From Chara braunii (taxonomy: Eukaryota; Streptophyta; Charophyceae; Charales; Characeae): a DNA stretch of 25,140 nucleotides. Where the stretch lies: positions 1,921,108 through 1,946,247 of the forward strand of contig BFEA01000055.1 in NCBI GenBank assembly GCA_003427395.1, in the 5' to 3' direction. A program made the position numbers and the translations under genes. Below, piece after piece: positions 17,371 through 25,140 of this stretch; positions within the stretch are counted from its first letter, which is position 1; each line of letters begins with the position of its first letter. A model generated the notes under the pieces. That model did not search any database. It was not told where the DNA came from and saw nothing but the letters and a program-made list of their open reading frames with translations.

Positions 17371-17562
17371 TACAAGTTATACAACGATGTTACGATCCTG
17401 GCCAATTTCAAAGTGCAAATTCACAAGAAACTACAAGCGCCGTCCAAATGCAAAAGAAATGAATGAATGAACTGAGAGGCGAGAGAGGTAAAGAAGAGAA
17501 AAAAGATGTACACCAACAAAAGACCAATACCAATTCCCCCTTCTTCGCCAACCAACTCCTCC

Positions 17563-18145
17563 AGTAACTACACAACGCAGGTACACCTCCACCAAAAGGC
17601 GACGAAGAGGGCAGCAAACAGCAGTCCGCAGCATCCGACAAATGCCCTCTAACGTTTCCCGTCGCTGAGTACAGAGGGGAATCGAAAGATGGGTCGGCTA
17701 AAATATATTCAATTTTGCAGACCGTTGAAGCCCTTTCCGTTTGGTGGCCCGCACTGCGAGGGAGAACACCGATTGGGGACGTTTGCGGAGGCCCATAGGC
17801 CACCAAAGGTTACCGTTGGCGGAAGGTTCATTGAAGCCAAACGTTTACGACCCAAGATGTCCGTGCGGTGGCCGATAGGCACTCCAATGGACCAACCAAC
17901 AAAAAGTTTGGTGTCGATGATGTGTGCCGTCGCTGCTCCGATTGTCGCGGATGCTTGACCTCCGAGGGATCTCAGGAGGTCCCTTGGGAAACATCACCAA
18001 ATGGCTGTAGCCCGAGGATGCCCTAAGGATTCCCCGAGGAAATGTTTTCACTTTTCTTTTTCGTTTTCATTCCCAAGGATCGGTGGAACAAAATTTTCCT
18101 CAGGGGATTTACACGCCCGAGGAGTGTCTAACGAGCCCCTAGCTG
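17563..18145 (+). repeat. Dispersed repeat, copy 2
   Basis: Second copy of the repeat at 14842-15395, with the same order of conserved blocks and the same terminal TGTCTAACGAGCCCCT (about 18127). Differences are scattered substitutions and small indels, so the copies are not recent duplicates. Confidence 0.65.
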
Positions 18146-18493
18146 TTACTCTGGGTAGATGCGTTCCTTCAAGCATTGATGTCAGCACACCACCTTCACC
18201 GCCTTCCCCGATGTCCTTCCTTTCCCCACTGGCTTTTTTCTAGATTTTTTTTTGCTGCACAGGCCCACAAGGCCCAAACACTTTCTTTTTCCCGAGCCTC
18301 CTCGGGACCCCCGATAAATGCGGTGTGAGTTATATTCCCGTTTTTCCCAACACTGAGAAAGGTAGTGGTGGTTGACAAAAAAGAAAAACCCATGGAATGG
18401 ACCCATTACATCTTTATTTTTGTTTTTTTCGTGCATTTCATGTTTTTGATGTTTTTAAATCATAGCAAAACTTAAGAAAATAAAATACAAAAT
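18146..18493. other. No recognisable feature
   Basis: Unassigned sequence with T-runs. GTAGTGGTGGTTGAC at 18361 is a weak match to a TTAA-TIR right end. No gene is supported. Confidence 0.45.
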
Positions 18494-18530
18494 ATGGGGT
18501 TGTAGATCTAAAAAAGATCTGCAACCCTAT
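18494..18530. repeat. Hairpin with a 5-A loop
   Basis: ATGGGGTTGTAGATCT (18494-18509) pairs at 14 of 16 positions with AGATCTGCAACCCTAT (18515-18530) around AAAAA, and is followed by a T-run. It has the shape of a terminator, but no transcript is known here. Confidence 0.8.
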
Positions 18531-19072
18531 AGTTCTTTTTTCTGAATTTTCTTTTGTGCATCTTTTACCCGCGAAAAAAGTATTCCAGCGCCTTCTCAAA
18601 CCCCGCTCAAGGCGCTTTGAGCGTGGGATTCAGCGGCGCTAAAAAACATGAGCGCCGACCGCGAGCTCAATCAGCGCACGGTTTCACAGGCCAAGTCACA
18701 TTCATTCATAATGAAAAAAGACGTCATAGATCGGTGCGGCTGGGAAACCGACAGGTGGTTCAGACCACCACTGGGCAAAGCCCTCCAATTGTACCAGGGG
18801 TCCCAGGTGTTACAGCGGTACCAGGGGTACTAGCAGGGAGAACCTTGCAGTGATTCAGACCACCACTGGCCAAACTCAGTTCCAACACGGCCAAAACTAA
18901 GGAGGTACCAGGGGGCCATTCAATGGACCAGCATATCCAGGCCTTGCCTCTGCTGCTCAGACTGTTAACCATGAACGGATAGAATCGGGCACACATTCAG
19001 GGCCGTACATCCGAACCATGGCCCCATTGCATACTAGTGTTGTCCCAAGGCTTCAACAGCATGGAGTTCATC
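18531..19072. other. No gene; partial TIR ends
   Basis: AGGTGGTTCAGACCACCACTGG (from 18753) and TTCAGACCACCACTGGCC (18853) are diverged TTAA-TIR ends, the first a head-to-head pair. A small hairpin GCTCAAGGCGCTTTGAGC lies at about 18604. No coding sequence is supported. Confidence 0.4.
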
Positions 19073-19223
19073 TTAAACCACCAGTACTTGGGCGACGCCT
19101 TAGCGATAACGCTACGCGATTTCCACGGCCGGCGGGCCGTCGATAAATCGAATCGACAGCCCGCGCTGCTTTGAGATTTGGGCGGCCGGCGCGGCGCGCA
19201 GTGCCCAAGTACTGGTGGTTTAA
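19073..19223. mobile_element. MITE of the TTAA-TIR family, 151 bp
   Basis: The 21-base TIRs are perfect: TTAAACCACCAGTACTTGG plus GC at the left, and its reverse complement at 19203-19223. Both borders are TTAA. The interior is GC-rich with CGGCCGGCGGGCC and GGCGGCCGGCGCGG. It is the clearest short member of the family. Confidence 0.85.
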
Positions 19224-19842
19224 CCAAGTCGTAAAACAAGCCAGGTTGATGCTTTCTCAGTGAAAACTCCACAGCACAGATGGGCCCACACAGACCGGGT
19301 TAGGCCTTTCTTAGCACACCGCTGAAAGCAGCAGAGGAGCCTGAGTCCGGCCTGACCCTTGTGCTTGGGCTTAGAGGCTGATCCAACTACTCTTCATTTT
19401 GTGGAGAAGTGGCATTTTCTGGGTTCCCACTTCTTCCCGCTTTCTCAGGTCTCCCCATCGGTCTCGGATGGGAGTGGAAACAAATGTCTATGTGGCAGGT
19501 TGTCCGCGACTCACTGTGCAGTTGTTCTACCAAAAAACAAAAGAAGAGGATGGTCGTCCCTGCTCCTAAAAAGAACGCCGGCATTTTATTTTTATTTTTT
19601 CAATATCCGGTGGGCTTCGTGGTACTTTCGTCTGTATCACAGCACGTTCCTTTCCCCTTGGGCCACCGCCAAAATCGTAAAAGTCCGCTACTGTCTGCAT
19701 AGTGGGATCCGGAATCACTTTTCCGTTCCTGGCCCAAGGCAGTTTTTTTTGGTTCTCCCAGAAGAGAAGTCGGATCAGCCCCTTAGACCACCAGTTTACA
19801 ATGGGCCGAACGTTTTTCTTTTTTTTTTTTTTCTTTTTTTTC
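19224..19842. other. No recognisable gene
   Basis: Weak frames occur on both strands. TTAGACCACCAGTTTAC (about 19784) is a TTAA-TIR left end. A possible partner, GTTAACTGGTGGTTCAA, lies at 21220-21236. If they pair, the element would be about 1.45 kb and would contain the SINE and U6-like copies. T-runs lie at 19813-19841. Confidence 0.35.
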
Positions 19843-19843
19843 G

Positions 19844-19932
19844 GAATAGAACATATGGTCATTATTACTGTATCAAGACTCAAAGTTGCCCCAAATACCG
19901 CTACAATGACCATACATTCTATTTGGGGAAGG
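19844..19932. mobile_element. Short MITE related to 23765-23970
   Basis: GAATAGAACATATGGTCATT at the left pairs with AATGACCATACATTCTATT at the right, giving an inverted repeat of about 89 bases. The interior, with TACTGTAT, GCCCCAAATACCGCTACAAT, resembles the interior of 23765-23970 (TCTAAATACAGCGATAATGG). Confidence 0.6.
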
Positions 19933-20084
19933 ATCGTAAGACCATTTCGGCTTGCACAACGGAGCCACACCCAGGTGTAGGTAGATTTTTGCGCAAAAGG
20001 GGGGTATAGAACTTTTGGGTGCCCCAAACTTGGTGATTTTTTTTACTACTATTATATTTAATAATTTAATTTATTATTCTATTT

Positions 20085-20492
20085 TTAAAAACCTACGCTA
20101 TATTCTTCTCTCTAATCTTTCATCATCTTTCAAATTCTTTCAATTCACCTTCACTACCTACCTACCACTACTCCTAAGGCTTTAACAGGGTACCCCTGCG
20201 AACATAGCTTTGTTGTCTCCCTCCAGCCATCAGAGGGGATGCATGTTGTCCCCCGCCCCCAACCGTGGTGGTGACGGATGGGGTGGGGCCGCCGGTGGGG
20301 GTCCAGCTAACGCAAAGACCAAGCATTTTGCCAGTAGCTGCGCCACCCTTTTCATTGTTCCCCACCCCAAACCAAATAACAGCAGTGTCCAAGGCCAACA
20401 CTCTCCCACACACCACACGCAACCCACTCACGCTCGCACTCACACCCGTGCTGGCCAAGGACGCTACTTATACTGATCAGAGGTATCTCTTT
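20085..20492 (-). mobile_element. SINE-like element copy 2, 5' truncated
   Basis: Read on the minus strand, it matches the body of the 6613-7112 element over nearly its full length (for example ACGGGTGTGAGTGCGAGCG, GTGTGGTGTGTGGGAGAGTG, CCCCCACCGGCGGCCCCACC, CTTAGGAGTAGTGGTAGG). The tRNA-derived head with A and B boxes is absent, consistent with 5' truncation during reverse transcription. The 3' end is AT-rich instead of a clean poly(A). Confidence 0.7.
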
Positions 20493-20807
20493 TTTTCTTT
20501 TTAATGATTACCCTTTGACAAACAAATCCCCCAAAAAAGAAAGAAAAAAGGAAGTAGGATAGGTTCACCGTGTGTCAGGGAAAAAACGCTAGGAAGAAAA
20601 AGAAAAAGAAAAAAACACACACACAAAATCTTCGCCGCAGACCTAATGCTTGTCTCCTCCTTTACCTTTTATTAACACTTAATATGTACGAACTTCAACA
20701 TTTAGACCCATCCATCAAAAACGTTTTTGGTTACTTGTGGCAGGGCCCACCTTTCAGGCTGAGAAGAGGCAAGGTCCACGGGCAGGGATTAAGAGATATT
20801 GGCTATA

Positions 20808-20885
20808 GTCCTTTGGGACATCTGTTAAAATTTTGGATCGATACAGAGAATGAAGATCCGCACGGCCCCTCCGCGTGCAGGAGTC
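20808..20885 (+). pseudogene. U6 snRNA-like 5' part
   Basis: GTCCTTTGGGACATC (20808) is the plant-type U6 5' stem. It is followed by TTAAAATTTTGGATCGATAC, AGAGAA (ACAGAGA at 20843-20849) and GGCCCCT (20864-20870). The AGC triad is replaced (GATCCGCAC) and the internal stem-loop diverges, although GCACG/CGTGC could form a substitute stem. Sequence upstream to 20493 shows A-rich tracts and no clear pol III promoter. A decayed copy is most likely. Confidence 0.6.
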
Positions 20886-21370
20886 TACTGAGCATCGCAG
20901 CATAGGCAGGCCTTGCATCCGTTTTCAATTGGTGTCCATTTCGTGGGCAACGACCATTTCCCGTCCTACGGCGTAGCAATGACATGCATCAACCCAGAAC
21001 GTAAGAAGATATTAGCTGTAGATAAATAAGATCTAGTTCATTCAACAGCCACCGCTCAACTAGGGCCTTGCTCCTGCGGGTCTCTTCCCGGCGTGAAAGG
21101 TCGACCCTACCGGTTCACATGAGGATGGCCCCAGGGTTTGTTTTCTTTGACAGAATCTTGATTTATTTTTAAAATTTTTGTTTTTATTTTTTGCCCCAGG
21201 GTTTTTATTATATCAAGTTGGTTAACTGGTGGTTCAAAGTTGCCGAGTACCCCAGAAATATCTGACAAGCCCCCCAAAAAGGAAAGGGAAAAACAAAAAA
21301 AACAGGTCCGACAAGAACACGGATGTGTCATTTGCCAGACCCTGGACATCTATGGGCCTCGCTCCACCAA
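20886..21370. other. No recognisable gene
   Basis: Unassigned sequence. GTTAACTGGTGGTTCAA (21220-21236) is a TTAA-TIR-like right end. CCCCAGGGTTT occurs twice (21130, 21195) around an AT-rich stretch of about 50 bases. Confidence 0.4.
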
Positions 21371-21487
21371 CTCTCCACATGCACAAAAGACAAAAAATAA
21401 CTCTCCACATGCACAAAAGACAAAAAATAACTCTCCACATGCACAAAAGACAAAAATTAACTCTCCACATGCACAAAAGACAAAAAT
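21371..21487. repeat. 30-bp tandem repeat, four copies
   Basis: The unit CTCTCCACATGCACAAAAGA plus CAAAAAATAA starts at 21371, 21401, 21431 and 21461. The copies are almost identical. Because the period is a multiple of three, a ten-residue repeat appears in all frames, but there is no evidence of a gene. Confidence 0.95.
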
Positions 21488-21853
21488 ATGGCGGTGTATC
21501 TTTATACATGTTCTAACGGAACATTCATTCTCCATTTGCACATTCAATGCGTCGTGGAGTGAGGCCCTCTATCCGAGCATCAGCATCTCGCTGACACAAA
21601 TACCTTACCCATTAAAAAAAAAAAAAAAAAACTGTCAGGCAACCCTTGGTTTTCTGTTTGCTCGAGGACGCATGTATTTTGCCATGGGAGCCAGACCCTG
21701 AACAAAAAAAAAAAAATTGAAAAAAAAACAAAGAAATTGTTCCTTTACTGAGTTTACTCCATCAGTCTGCTCTCGCTGAAGCTCAAGTCAAGGCGGCAAG
21801 GGTACCCAGACCAGTTTTTTTCTGTAGGGGGAACCCGAAATTTCATTCACCTC
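21488..21853. other. No recognisable feature
   Basis: Unassigned sequence with A-runs near 21614-21630 and 21703-21730. No repeat or gene is supported. Confidence 0.45.
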
Positions 21854-22087
21854 CTACCTTCTTCTCCCGAACATAACACGCATATGCATTGTATTCGAGT
21901 TTCAAAATTTGGAAAACATCTCGAATAGAATGCATTTGCATTGTATTCGAAATTTAGGGCTATTCGAATAGAACGCATCCGGGGGCTATTCGAATAGAAC
22001 GCGCATGCATTGTATTCGAATAGAACGCACCCTATGTGTTGCATTCGTTTACATCACATATGCATTACGTTCGGGGGACGAAGGTAG
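21854..22087. mobile_element. 234-bp MITE with internal TATTCGAATAGAACGCAT repeats
   Basis: The ends CTACCTTCTTCTCCCGAAC (21854) and, reversed, CTACCTTCGTCCCCCGAAC (22087) agree at 17 of 19 positions. The interior is made of palindromic and direct copies of GCATTGTATTCGAATAGAAC. The end motif GGACGAAGGTAG recurs at 23958 (GGAACGAAGGTAG), linking it to the element at 23765. Confidence 0.7.
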
Positions 22088-22166
22088 TTCCCGAATGGAA
22101 GAAGTCAGGAATCATGCTGGGCCCAAATCTGGTAGGATCTAGGTCTAGGGTAACGCTACTAAGGGC

Positions 22167-22272
22167 GGTACCAACGGAGGTCCAGGTACTTGCCAGAAGT
22201 GAGCAGTAGTAGTTTCCAGAAGGTACCAATGGAGGTCCAGGTACCAACGGCGGTACCAACGGAGGTCCAGGT
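22167..22272. repeat. Three copies of GGTACCAACGGAGGTCCAGG
   Basis: Copies lie at 22167, 22222 and 22252 with one-base differences, plus a short GGTACCAACGGC between the last two. It may be the remains of a minisatellite. Confidence 0.85.
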
Positions 22273-22981
22273 TGAGATAGGCTTGGTATGAGGTTAAAAA
22301 AAAAAGAGAGAAAAAAAAAAGATTTGATATGAGGTGGAAAGAAGAAATGAGACGACAAGCGAAGAATAAATCGGTCGGGGATGAGTGAAGTAATCCTGTG
22401 TGACGCAGTTAATCCCCCCCTGAAAAGTTTCAGTATGTGTGGCTGTGGGTGAAACGCGGCTCCGGAGACTCCAGGCTCACTCTCTGTTTTGGTTGATGGC
22501 ACTTCACGGCCGTTTCGTTGGGTGTACTCTCGGTTTCGACGAAGAAGCGATGTTTTCCATGATATGTTGTTTGCGTCCGGCGCGAGTTTGCTCTCTTGTC
22601 GTTTCATGTGCTTATGCTGTTCGTCAGAACGAACTGTGCGTTGTGATCTCGGACGATGGTGCAGCCGTGGTCACCTCATCACTACACTCACTCTTAATGC
22701 ATTACATTCATGCCAGAAATGAAATCCGTCCGAAGTGGATGCATGTATTGCCTAAACATTGCCAATCCGATCGAATATCTCCATCATTCCTTTTTTTCCC
22801 CCCTTCCTAGGGGCATGCGAATCTTCTGTGTATCGGGTTTCCAATCTCCTAGCCGAAGCCGGGTAATGCCCCCTGTACTTTTTCCTTTACTTCCGGGGTG
22901 AATCGTGAGGTCCCTGGCCTTCCTCATATTCACATTTCATCTCATAATAAAAAGTGACCAACTTCCCAGAAAAAAAAAATA
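22273..22981. other. Unassigned, frames on both strands
   Basis: Open frames of about 120 residues (plus, 22439-22810) and about 180 residues (minus, 22607-22065) overlap. Neither resembles a known family, and the minus one runs through repeats. No gene is supported. Confidence 0.35.
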
Positions 22982-23034
22982 CTAAAAAAAAATAATAATA
23001 AAATAATAATAAAAAAATAATAATAATAAAAAAT
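22982..23034. repeat. (AAT)n-rich tract
   Basis: AATAATAATAAAATAATAATA-type sequence, an interrupted AAT microsatellite next to A-runs. Confidence 0.85.
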
Positions 23035-23072
23035 CTTCTGTATCACTCAAACAGATATCCAAAAGGAACCAA

Positions 23073-23258
23073 CTGGCCTTATAGCTCAGTTGCCACACCA
23101 CTGAGCTATTAACTGTTGAAAATTGAAATACAGACCTGACTTCAAACTCCACTGGAAGCAGATGCGTAACAAAAAAAAAAAAAAAAAAAAAAAAAGACAA
23201 TTTGAAATGACCTAGGGCCGGTCAGTTCAAATCACGATATCCCAGAGGGACTCTTTCT
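23073..23258 (+). mobile_element. SINE-like element family B, copy 2
   Basis: A box-like TAGCTCAGTTGCCACA (23082-23097) is followed by CTTCAAACTCCACTGGAAGC. After an A27 run comes GGGCCGGTCAGTTC and CACGATATCCCAGAGG. This matches the head and 3' body of 8534-8860 in the same order. The A-run lies inside the element and is absent from copy 1 at this point. Confidence 0.6.
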
Positions 23259-23325
23259 GCACTGTCTGGGACCACCACCTTGTCAGTCATATTGCTCCAT
23301 CACACAGAGAACACCCACCCACCCA

Positions 23326-23440
23326 CCCACCCACCTCGGGCAGGGTCCTACTGGCGCAGAGGATTGGATTTAAACGCCTGACTCAGGACATGTTTGAGGA
23401 GAGGTGCAGAAAATCGGTGTTGAAGTTTGAACTGGTTTTC
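23326..23440 (-). repeat. Dispersed repeat family C, copy 2
   Basis: GGGCAGGGTCCTACTGGCGC, AGAGGATTGG and GGACATGTTTGAGGAGAGG, read on the plus strand, are reverse to copy 1 and parallel to the minus copy at 24037. A (CCCA)n tract precedes it. On the minus strand GCGTTTAAATCC has B-box character. Confidence 0.5.
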
Positions 23441-23764
23441 TGCATCGCAGCCTAAACCCCATTCAGATTCAGCCTCTTAACCATAATCCACTTTGACTAA
23501 TTCGCCCATGGGGCAGGGTCCCGTTCACAACCATTTTTTCCAGTCTGGTCCGTAGATTACATAGATCGACGACCAGAAACGCGGACTCGAGGTAAGCGGG
23601 ACTTTAGTGCTGATATTCTTATCCATTGTGAATACACAAATGATCACTGTATCTGCTGAATATCCGCTTCTGACAGCCTGACATCGCCCGACAAAGGTCC
23701 CACCTTCGCGTGGCTAAGGCCCACTTTGACCCGCATAACTATTAATTCACAATAAATCTACAGT

Positions 23765-23970
23765 CTTACCCCAAATACAACGTACGGCCAAATACAACGT
23801 ACGGTCATTATAGCTGAATTTGGGGTATCTTTCAGTCTAAATACAGCGATAATGGCCGTAGGACGTACGGTGTAATCGGGAGAAGAAGGTAGAAGCTGAA
23901 TTTGGGTTATCTTTCAGTCTAAATAAAGATATAATGACCGTACGTTGTATTCGGGGAACGAAGGTAGAAG
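23765..23970. mobile_element. MITE with an internal tandem duplication
   Basis: CCCCAAATACAACGTACGG at the left end (23769) is complementary to CCGTACGTTGTATTCGGGG near the right end (about 23938-23957), which is followed by AACGAAGGTAGAAG. Inside, two units of about 82 bases start GCTGAATTTGGG (23812, 23894). Each ends in a version of the right terminus, so the end has been duplicated internally. Confidence 0.65.
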
Positions 23971-24036
23971 ATCAACGGTCAGAAACAAAGAATCGAGCTC
24001 TGGAGAAATGCTTATCCTTTAGTTAGCAGGAGAGCG

Positions 24037-24210
24037 AGGGCCAGATCCCACTGACAAAAAAGGATTGGAATAAGTGTCTGAATCTGGACATGTTCCAGAC
24101 AGAGATGCAGAAAAGTAGATGAACTGATTTTGTTGCACCTGTCCACAAACAAGTCCACATGCAGACACTTACTACAATCCTCTTTGCCAGTGGGATCTCG
24201 CCCTGAGCCA
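24037..24210. repeat. Family C copies in inverted orientation
   Basis: GGGCCAGATCCCACTGAC ... GGATTGGAATAAGTGTCTG (24038-24081) is the inverse of CAGACACTTACTACAATCC ... CCAGTGGGATCTCGCCC (about 24163-24203). The two copies meet near 24123, forming an imperfect inverted repeat of about 165 bases. Confidence 0.7.
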
Positions 24211-24793
24211 TAGTAGTAGTCCTGGTGTTTCCGGAAACTCACATCCTCGTGGGTATTCCCCGTTGCGGTCGGCTGCGCTCATTTCCCTGTGTGAACGTGT
24301 GACAGTGGTCAGCTCGGCTGCCCTCATTCCACTCTTCTTGCAAAGAATCTGGGCAAGTGGGACCCTGGGCCTATACACCCTAGGTACGTCCTCTTTCTTT
24401 TCATTTAGAAATAACGGCGGAGGCGGGGCATGTTTTGAAACCCTGAAGGCAAAAAAAACTAACTCGCGGCGGCAAAGAAACCACGGGCCAACTCGAAATG
24501 AGCGATTTCAGTCCAAAAGTATCCGTTGGGCATTTTCTTCTTTTTGTTTTCGTCTTCCCCTCTGACACCACGGCCGACCCCTGTAAATATGACACCCGGT
24601 CTGACATCACGGCCATCCGTCGGTACTTCCGTTGCCTTTTCGAACTCGGTGTGGTTTTCTCTGCCCATTCGATACTCAAAGGTCACATAAACGTACTTAA
24701 CCCCTTTTTTTATCGTTGTAACGAACTGTAAAGGCTACGGTAGTATTCGTGGGGAGCTACGTCTGCTGCAAACCAGGTCCATCATCCGAGTCA
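24211..24793. other. No gene; small repeat fragments
   Basis: GGGCAAGTGGGACCCTGGGCC (24351) is a further fragment related to family C. GGGGAGCTACGTCTGCTGC (24751) is related to the 15829 element ends. CTGACACCACGGCC and CTGACATCACGGCC recur at 24562 and 24601. The rest is unassigned. Confidence 0.45.
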
Positions 24794-25140
24794 GTGTGAT
24801 TGTCATCCACAGACCTTTTCTATGTCAAATCTAGGTTGTGGAGTGCGCCTCTTCCCCTCTGTTTGTGTGATTGTCGTTCACAGACCTTTTCATCGTCAAG
24901 TCTACACTGCATGGCTGCTGTCAGCACGTGTTGTCAGATGCCAGGTTAAGTCCTATAACAAGCGCAGCCCTCATTTTCTACATTTTTTTTTTGTTGTTGT
25001 TGTTATTGCTAAGACATGATCGCGACGCTGTGCTGCACTTGCAAAGAAAACTGCCAGTGATATGCTGTGGACAGTGTGGAGTGCATTTTCCCCTGTGTGT
25101 GTTTGTCGTCCACAGATCTTTTCCATGTCAAATCTATGGT
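24794..25140. repeat. Tandem repeats running off the right edge
   Basis: GTGTGATTGTC.TCCACAGAC followed by CTTTTC and a TGTCAAATCTA-like block starts at 24794 and 24865 (71-base spacing). It recurs at about 25096 as GTGTTTGTCGTCCACAGATC. GTGGAGTGCGCCTC/GTGGAGTGCATTTT precede two of them. The sequence between is unassigned and includes (GTT)n. The array may continue beyond the window. Confidence 0.75.

Noticed and set aside
17980-18010. GTCCCTTGGGAAACATCACC resembling a U6 5' stem
   Set aside because: The parallel position in the other copy of the dispersed repeat diverges, and no ACAGAGA box follows; chance similarity.
21371-21487. Possible CRISPR-like or protein repeat array
   Set aside because: Units are contiguous with no spacers, in a eukaryotic context. 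It is a plain 30-bp minisatellite.
22065-22810. Overlapping plus and minus frames
   Set aside because: Neither has a known domain, and the minus frame passes through minisatellite and A-runs.

Overview
The window looks like nuclear DNA of a green-lineage (streptophyte) eukaryote. It holds a spliced plant-type receptor-like kinase, U6 snRNA-like sequences with the plant-type 5' stem, tRNA-derived SINE-like repeats, many short terminal-inverted-repeat elements, and many microsatellites and homopolymer runs. A charophyte alga such as Chara would fit the repeat-rich, intron-rich character, but that is an inference. There is no sign of bacterial operons, phage or plasmid genes.

Layout. Positions 1-3560 hold the only gene I can support: the 5' two exons of a minus-strand receptor-like kinase, with the rest of the kinase domain beyond the left edge. 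Its first intron carries a long GAA/GGA polypurine block. The start of its second intron carries a U6-like copy interrupted by a poly(A) insertion. Positions 3560-5900 are tandem and inverted repeats plus a second U6-like copy that has extra bases between the ACAGAGA box and the catalytic AGC. Positions 5900-12550 are SINE-like elements, short inverted-repeat elements, poly-G and poly-C tracts and unassigned sequence. Positions 12550-14064 are dominated by a 1.18-kb element with 29-bp terminal inverted repeats, whose interior is a chain of overlapping palindromes joined by (CT)n/(GA)n tracts. Positions 14065-18150 carry two copies of a longer dispersed repeat and smaller elements. Positions 18150-25140 carry more short elements, a reverse-strand SINE copy, two more U6-like fragments in the 16.7-20.9 kb stretch, AT-rich arrays and tandem repeats running off the right edge.

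The most interesting signals are these. (1) Four U6 snRNA-like sequences lie within 25 kb, and at least two have extra bases at the same functionally constrained site. (2) Nearly pure poly(A) insertions are flanked by direct repeats. (3) Overlapping palindromes lie inside a TIR element. (4) A very abundant TIR family is always bounded by TTAA. (5) A receptor kinase has an ectodomain I cannot assign. Apart from the kinase, the features do not form a pathway; this is repeat-dense intergenic DNA around one gene.
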